DNA from: Amblyornis subalaris
Lineage: Eukaryota; Chordata; Aves; Passeriformes; Ptilonorhynchidae
Direction of reading: 5' to 3'
DNA: 64,000 bases
Assembly: GCA_018881555.1 (NCBI GenBank)
Contig: JACAXG010000054.1
Coordinates: forward strand, 1,240,001 to 1,304,000
A program made the translations under genes and the position numbers. A model generated the notes under the pieces. The model had not been told where the DNA came from. It saw only the letters and a list, made by a program, of their open reading frames with translations, and searched no databases. This document shows, piece by piece, positions 61,001-64,000 of the stretch (its first letter is position 1; each line of letters begins with the position of its first letter).

Positions 61001-64000
61001 TCATTTTGGCTACATGCTCATTAAGGAAAGGAATTGCGTTGGAATGTGGGAGGGTAGAGAGTAAAAATTCGAAGCTCCTATGTCTGTAAGAAAACAGGGC
61101 AGTACGTATGCCACGGTGACTTCTGATGTACAGACACCATACTGAAATCCTAAAAATGTTAAGGATGTTAATTAGTTTTACTGAAGATCACAGTCACTAT
61201 AAGTTGTCCATCAGCTCTCTCTCAACTCATTAGTTGACTACTATCCTTNAGCAAGTACAGGAATGCCTGCTGGACCCAGGCTTTATTCAGGCTCCAGTTC
61301 AGCAAGACTCTTAAGTATATGCACAGGGTTAAACAAGCCTTGCAATTTCACTGAATCCTGGAGAATGCCAGCAAGGCTGAACTGAAGTCAGTAGCCTCAC
61401 AATGAGGTACAACATGCCTTGCCACAGGGGCCCAGCAACAGTTTAGATATGCGCCTTAAGGCATGGGAACACTGCAAATCTGAGGAGGGTCTTGCAGATC
61501 CCGGTTTCAATCTGGGTCAGTTCCATTCACTGTTCAGCAGTGAAAGTGCACTGTGAGAAACAGTGTTATATCTGTCAAGAAAGAAACAATTGAATAATGA
61601 CATTTGAAACCTGATCTTTGATTTGAGGGATCAAGAGCAGAGGAATCTAGATCTGCCTCTCATACAGAGTAGTTGTAACAGGACAATACAAAGGTTGTAG
61701 AATTATTTATTTATTAGTACTTCTAGCTTTGAAGAGTATTTTAAGGCATTTATAAGAAACCACTCTGATGCTGGGAAGTAATGATGGTCCCTTGGGCTTC
61801 CTTTCTCACAGTTTCAGTTCAAGACCTGGGCCTGACCCTGACTGACTGAAATCCATTAGTGTTTGGAGTAAGACTGGGGTCTCTCTAATCCTATATTCAA
61901 GCTGCATGGAGCAGAAGTGCTGTGGAACTAATACAAACATTGCATTTTGAAGGGCTGGGATAATTTTCACTTCCTCAATTTTTTTCATTAGCAACATTGA
62001 TTTATTTTTACACTGTTGCAGGCTGGTATCAGTGTGGTCTGGGGCTGGGCCAAAAGTACTTGATTTTCTATAAAGTGTTATGTTTACTCACCTGAATGTG
62101 CCACTAATCCCACAGAAATGCAGTACTCAATGCAACTCAAGTGTTTACACAACACTATTGTAAAGCAGGCAGTAAATTACTTCCTTTATGGATAGACCTG
62201 TGGGTACATTCTGCTCACTGCTGTATTAACTGAATATTAATGATTAATGAAGAAAAAAAGACACGAAGAATAGTTAAACCAACTTGTTATACTCTCAGGA
62301 TAATATAAAGTTTACTGACTGCTGTAGAAGGCCCTTTCCATCCTGCATGTACTGCCCTGTACGCATGCTCCAGTGAAGGCACTGGTGCGACCCACGGCAG
62401 CCTATTTCTAGCACAGAACACCTGGAACCAGCCTGAGAATTATTACATTACAGACCAGATTAAAAGGAATCTATTATTTTAAAGAACTTCTCTTCTATCT
62501 CTGACTAGGACAAACAACAGGCATAGGCATTTAGTTTAAGTTAAAAACTTAACAGGGCAACTGTAATGACCAGGACCACTTCAATTTTCCCTGATTACCT
62601 CGGATTTTTATAACTGCTGAACCACTAATTTGTTCCATTTGGGTCATCTCTAAGTTTTCTAAGAAACATAGAACTCATCTCTTCCACCTTTACTCATGTT
62701 TAAATAAGATTGGACAAGAAATCAGGTAAATGCTAAAAGTAGCAGAATAAGGCTGGTAAGATCTATTTCCAGACGAGTGGCACATACAGACTCTTAATCT
62801 GATGTTTGATAGGACCATAAACAGCTCGATTGCTGTGATCCTGTGATCACGTTGACAGAATCAGCCTGATTCTGACCTCAGAGAAGTGCAAAATAATTTC
62901 TGACTTTGTCCCTGTGCGCTTCATGCAGGTCTTTGGATTATACTTAAACCATGAACACAGTTCAAGGTTATCATTTCACATTAACAAGGGTTGGCTGAGA
63001 GGCTAATCTAAAGTAACCAATTAAGAATTACCAGGGAAGCCTGTCATAGTGAAGTCATGGAATTTTCTCCACTAAACCTCTCAGTTACAGGCCTGGTCCT
63101 ACTGTCTTGACTCTCAAGGGCTTTGGCAGGACTGCAAGCTTGAGTCCTGTGGGAAGGGGCTCACTTACAAGCATCCCTAGCTTGCATTGAAACAACCTGC
63201 AGCTTTCATTCTCTTCTCTACAAGCAGGGTTTCACTGCAACTGAGTTTCCTGTAAATGGATTACACAGAATTATTTACTGTGTCTAAAAATTATTCCATC
63301 ACCTTTTTCCTAATATTCTGAGATAGCTTACAGGATGTAAGTTTGAATCCATCTGGGTACTGGATACGAAGCATTGCATTTCTTCTCAACGGACAAATAA
63401 GCGAGTTACCAGAAGAACAAAAAAATAATCTAAATCTACATTTAAATCCTACAATGTACTTCTCAGTGTGAGTTTTACTGTTTGGATTTTTGTAAGGATA
63501 CTCATTACAAAATAAATCTTTCAACCACATGTAGTTTCTGCAATCATTTTTCCCATGCAATAACAATTCAAACAAAATTGTTTTAACTGAAGTTAAAAAA
63601 CTCAATCTGAGAAATTTACAGCCACAGTAAGAATCAGTGGTTAGAGATTTAAGAGCCAGGAGAGATAATTTTGATTATCTGCCTTGTCTAACATGAAACT
63701 TAGGTTGTCAGTCAGGAATTCCAGTAACTTTTGTTTAGGGTTTTGTTTGAGTTAGATTGTCCTGCTGAAATTTAACACCTGCAAAAGCAAACAAACCTTT
63801 TTCTTAGTTCTTATTTAAGCCATTATTTACTCACCATTGCTGTGTGGTGGCATTTGAAACACAATACTTAATTGCTACTTGAAGCACAGAAAAAGAGATC
63901 ATTTCAAATACTACACATTGGAAACCATGGGGAAAATGGTGGTCACAATCTTACTTGAAACAACACCACTATTTCAAAAGTCCTTAGCACTGCACTAGTG
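58066..64000. other. AT-rich stretch, no gene recognised
   Basis: Short open frames only (the longest about 104 codons, 63291-63605 minus). A T run lies at about 58179-58190. The stretch at 61270-61400 has a phrase like 'ccagttcagcaagactcttaag', seen in old sauropsid repeats, but it is too weak to list as one. If the candidate exon at 57235 is real, this would be its first intron. Confidence 0.4.

Noticed and set aside
1..64000. tRNA, rRNA, CRISPR arrays and bacterial operons
   Set aside because: None seen; introns, CR1 and ERVL elements and CpG islands show vertebrate nuclear DNA.

Overview
This is vertebrate nuclear DNA, almost certainly from a bird. It contains CR1 LINE relics, a degraded ERVL-type retrovirus with avian-style LTRs, worn MIR-like SINEs, GC-rich CpG-island promoters, and coding pieces split by GT-AG introns. 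Isolated single N bases recur about every few hundred bases, as in a consensus with masked ambiguous positions. Most of the window is intergenic, or long intron. No bacterial or viral genome, rRNA, tRNA or CRISPR array was seen.

Left end (1-1260): the 5' end of TAGAP (T-cell activation RhoGTPase-activating protein) on the minus strand. Two short coding exons (500-526 and 337-390) encode an N-terminus that closely matches human TAGAP as I recall it. A 5'UTR exon (about 1019-1130) and a TATA-box promoter (1153-1161) lie upstream of them. The RhoGAP domain and the rest of the gene lie beyond the left edge.

Middle (1.3-37.3 kb): no recognisable gene. It holds old CR1 and MIR-like relics, simple repeats and several coding-like exons with good splice sites on the minus strand (10276-10328 and 6421-6691, more weakly 34298-34392, 25485-25551 and 19688-19803). 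These could belong to an unrecognised minus-strand transcript starting in the CpG island at 37.4-37.95 kb, where an ATG exon ends in a consensus GTGAGT donor. This model is inference; strong splice-site pairs also arise by chance.

40.3-47.1 kb: a cluster of insertions and duplication. An ERVL-like element in minus orientation (LTR pieces at 40316-40403 and 42555-42832, with gag, protease and the start of pol between them) sits about 3.5 kb from two plus-strand exons of a TAGAP-like RhoGAP domain (46181-46415 and 46894-47011). The second copy is inverted relative to TAGAP, lacks the first half of the domain, and has lost the expected splice donor beside a 15-bp tandem duplication.

Right part (47.1-64 kb): AT-rich, gene-poor sequence broken by a second CpG island (56.74-57.33 kb). 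This has a minus-oriented TATA/CCAAT arrangement and, on the plus strand, an ATG followed by a leucine-rich signal-peptide-like stretch in another frame. In human, TAGAP lies beside the divergently transcribed FNDC1, so this island could be the FNDC1 promoter, but the sequence alone does not prove it. A full-looking CR1 3' part (57625-58065, minus) follows.
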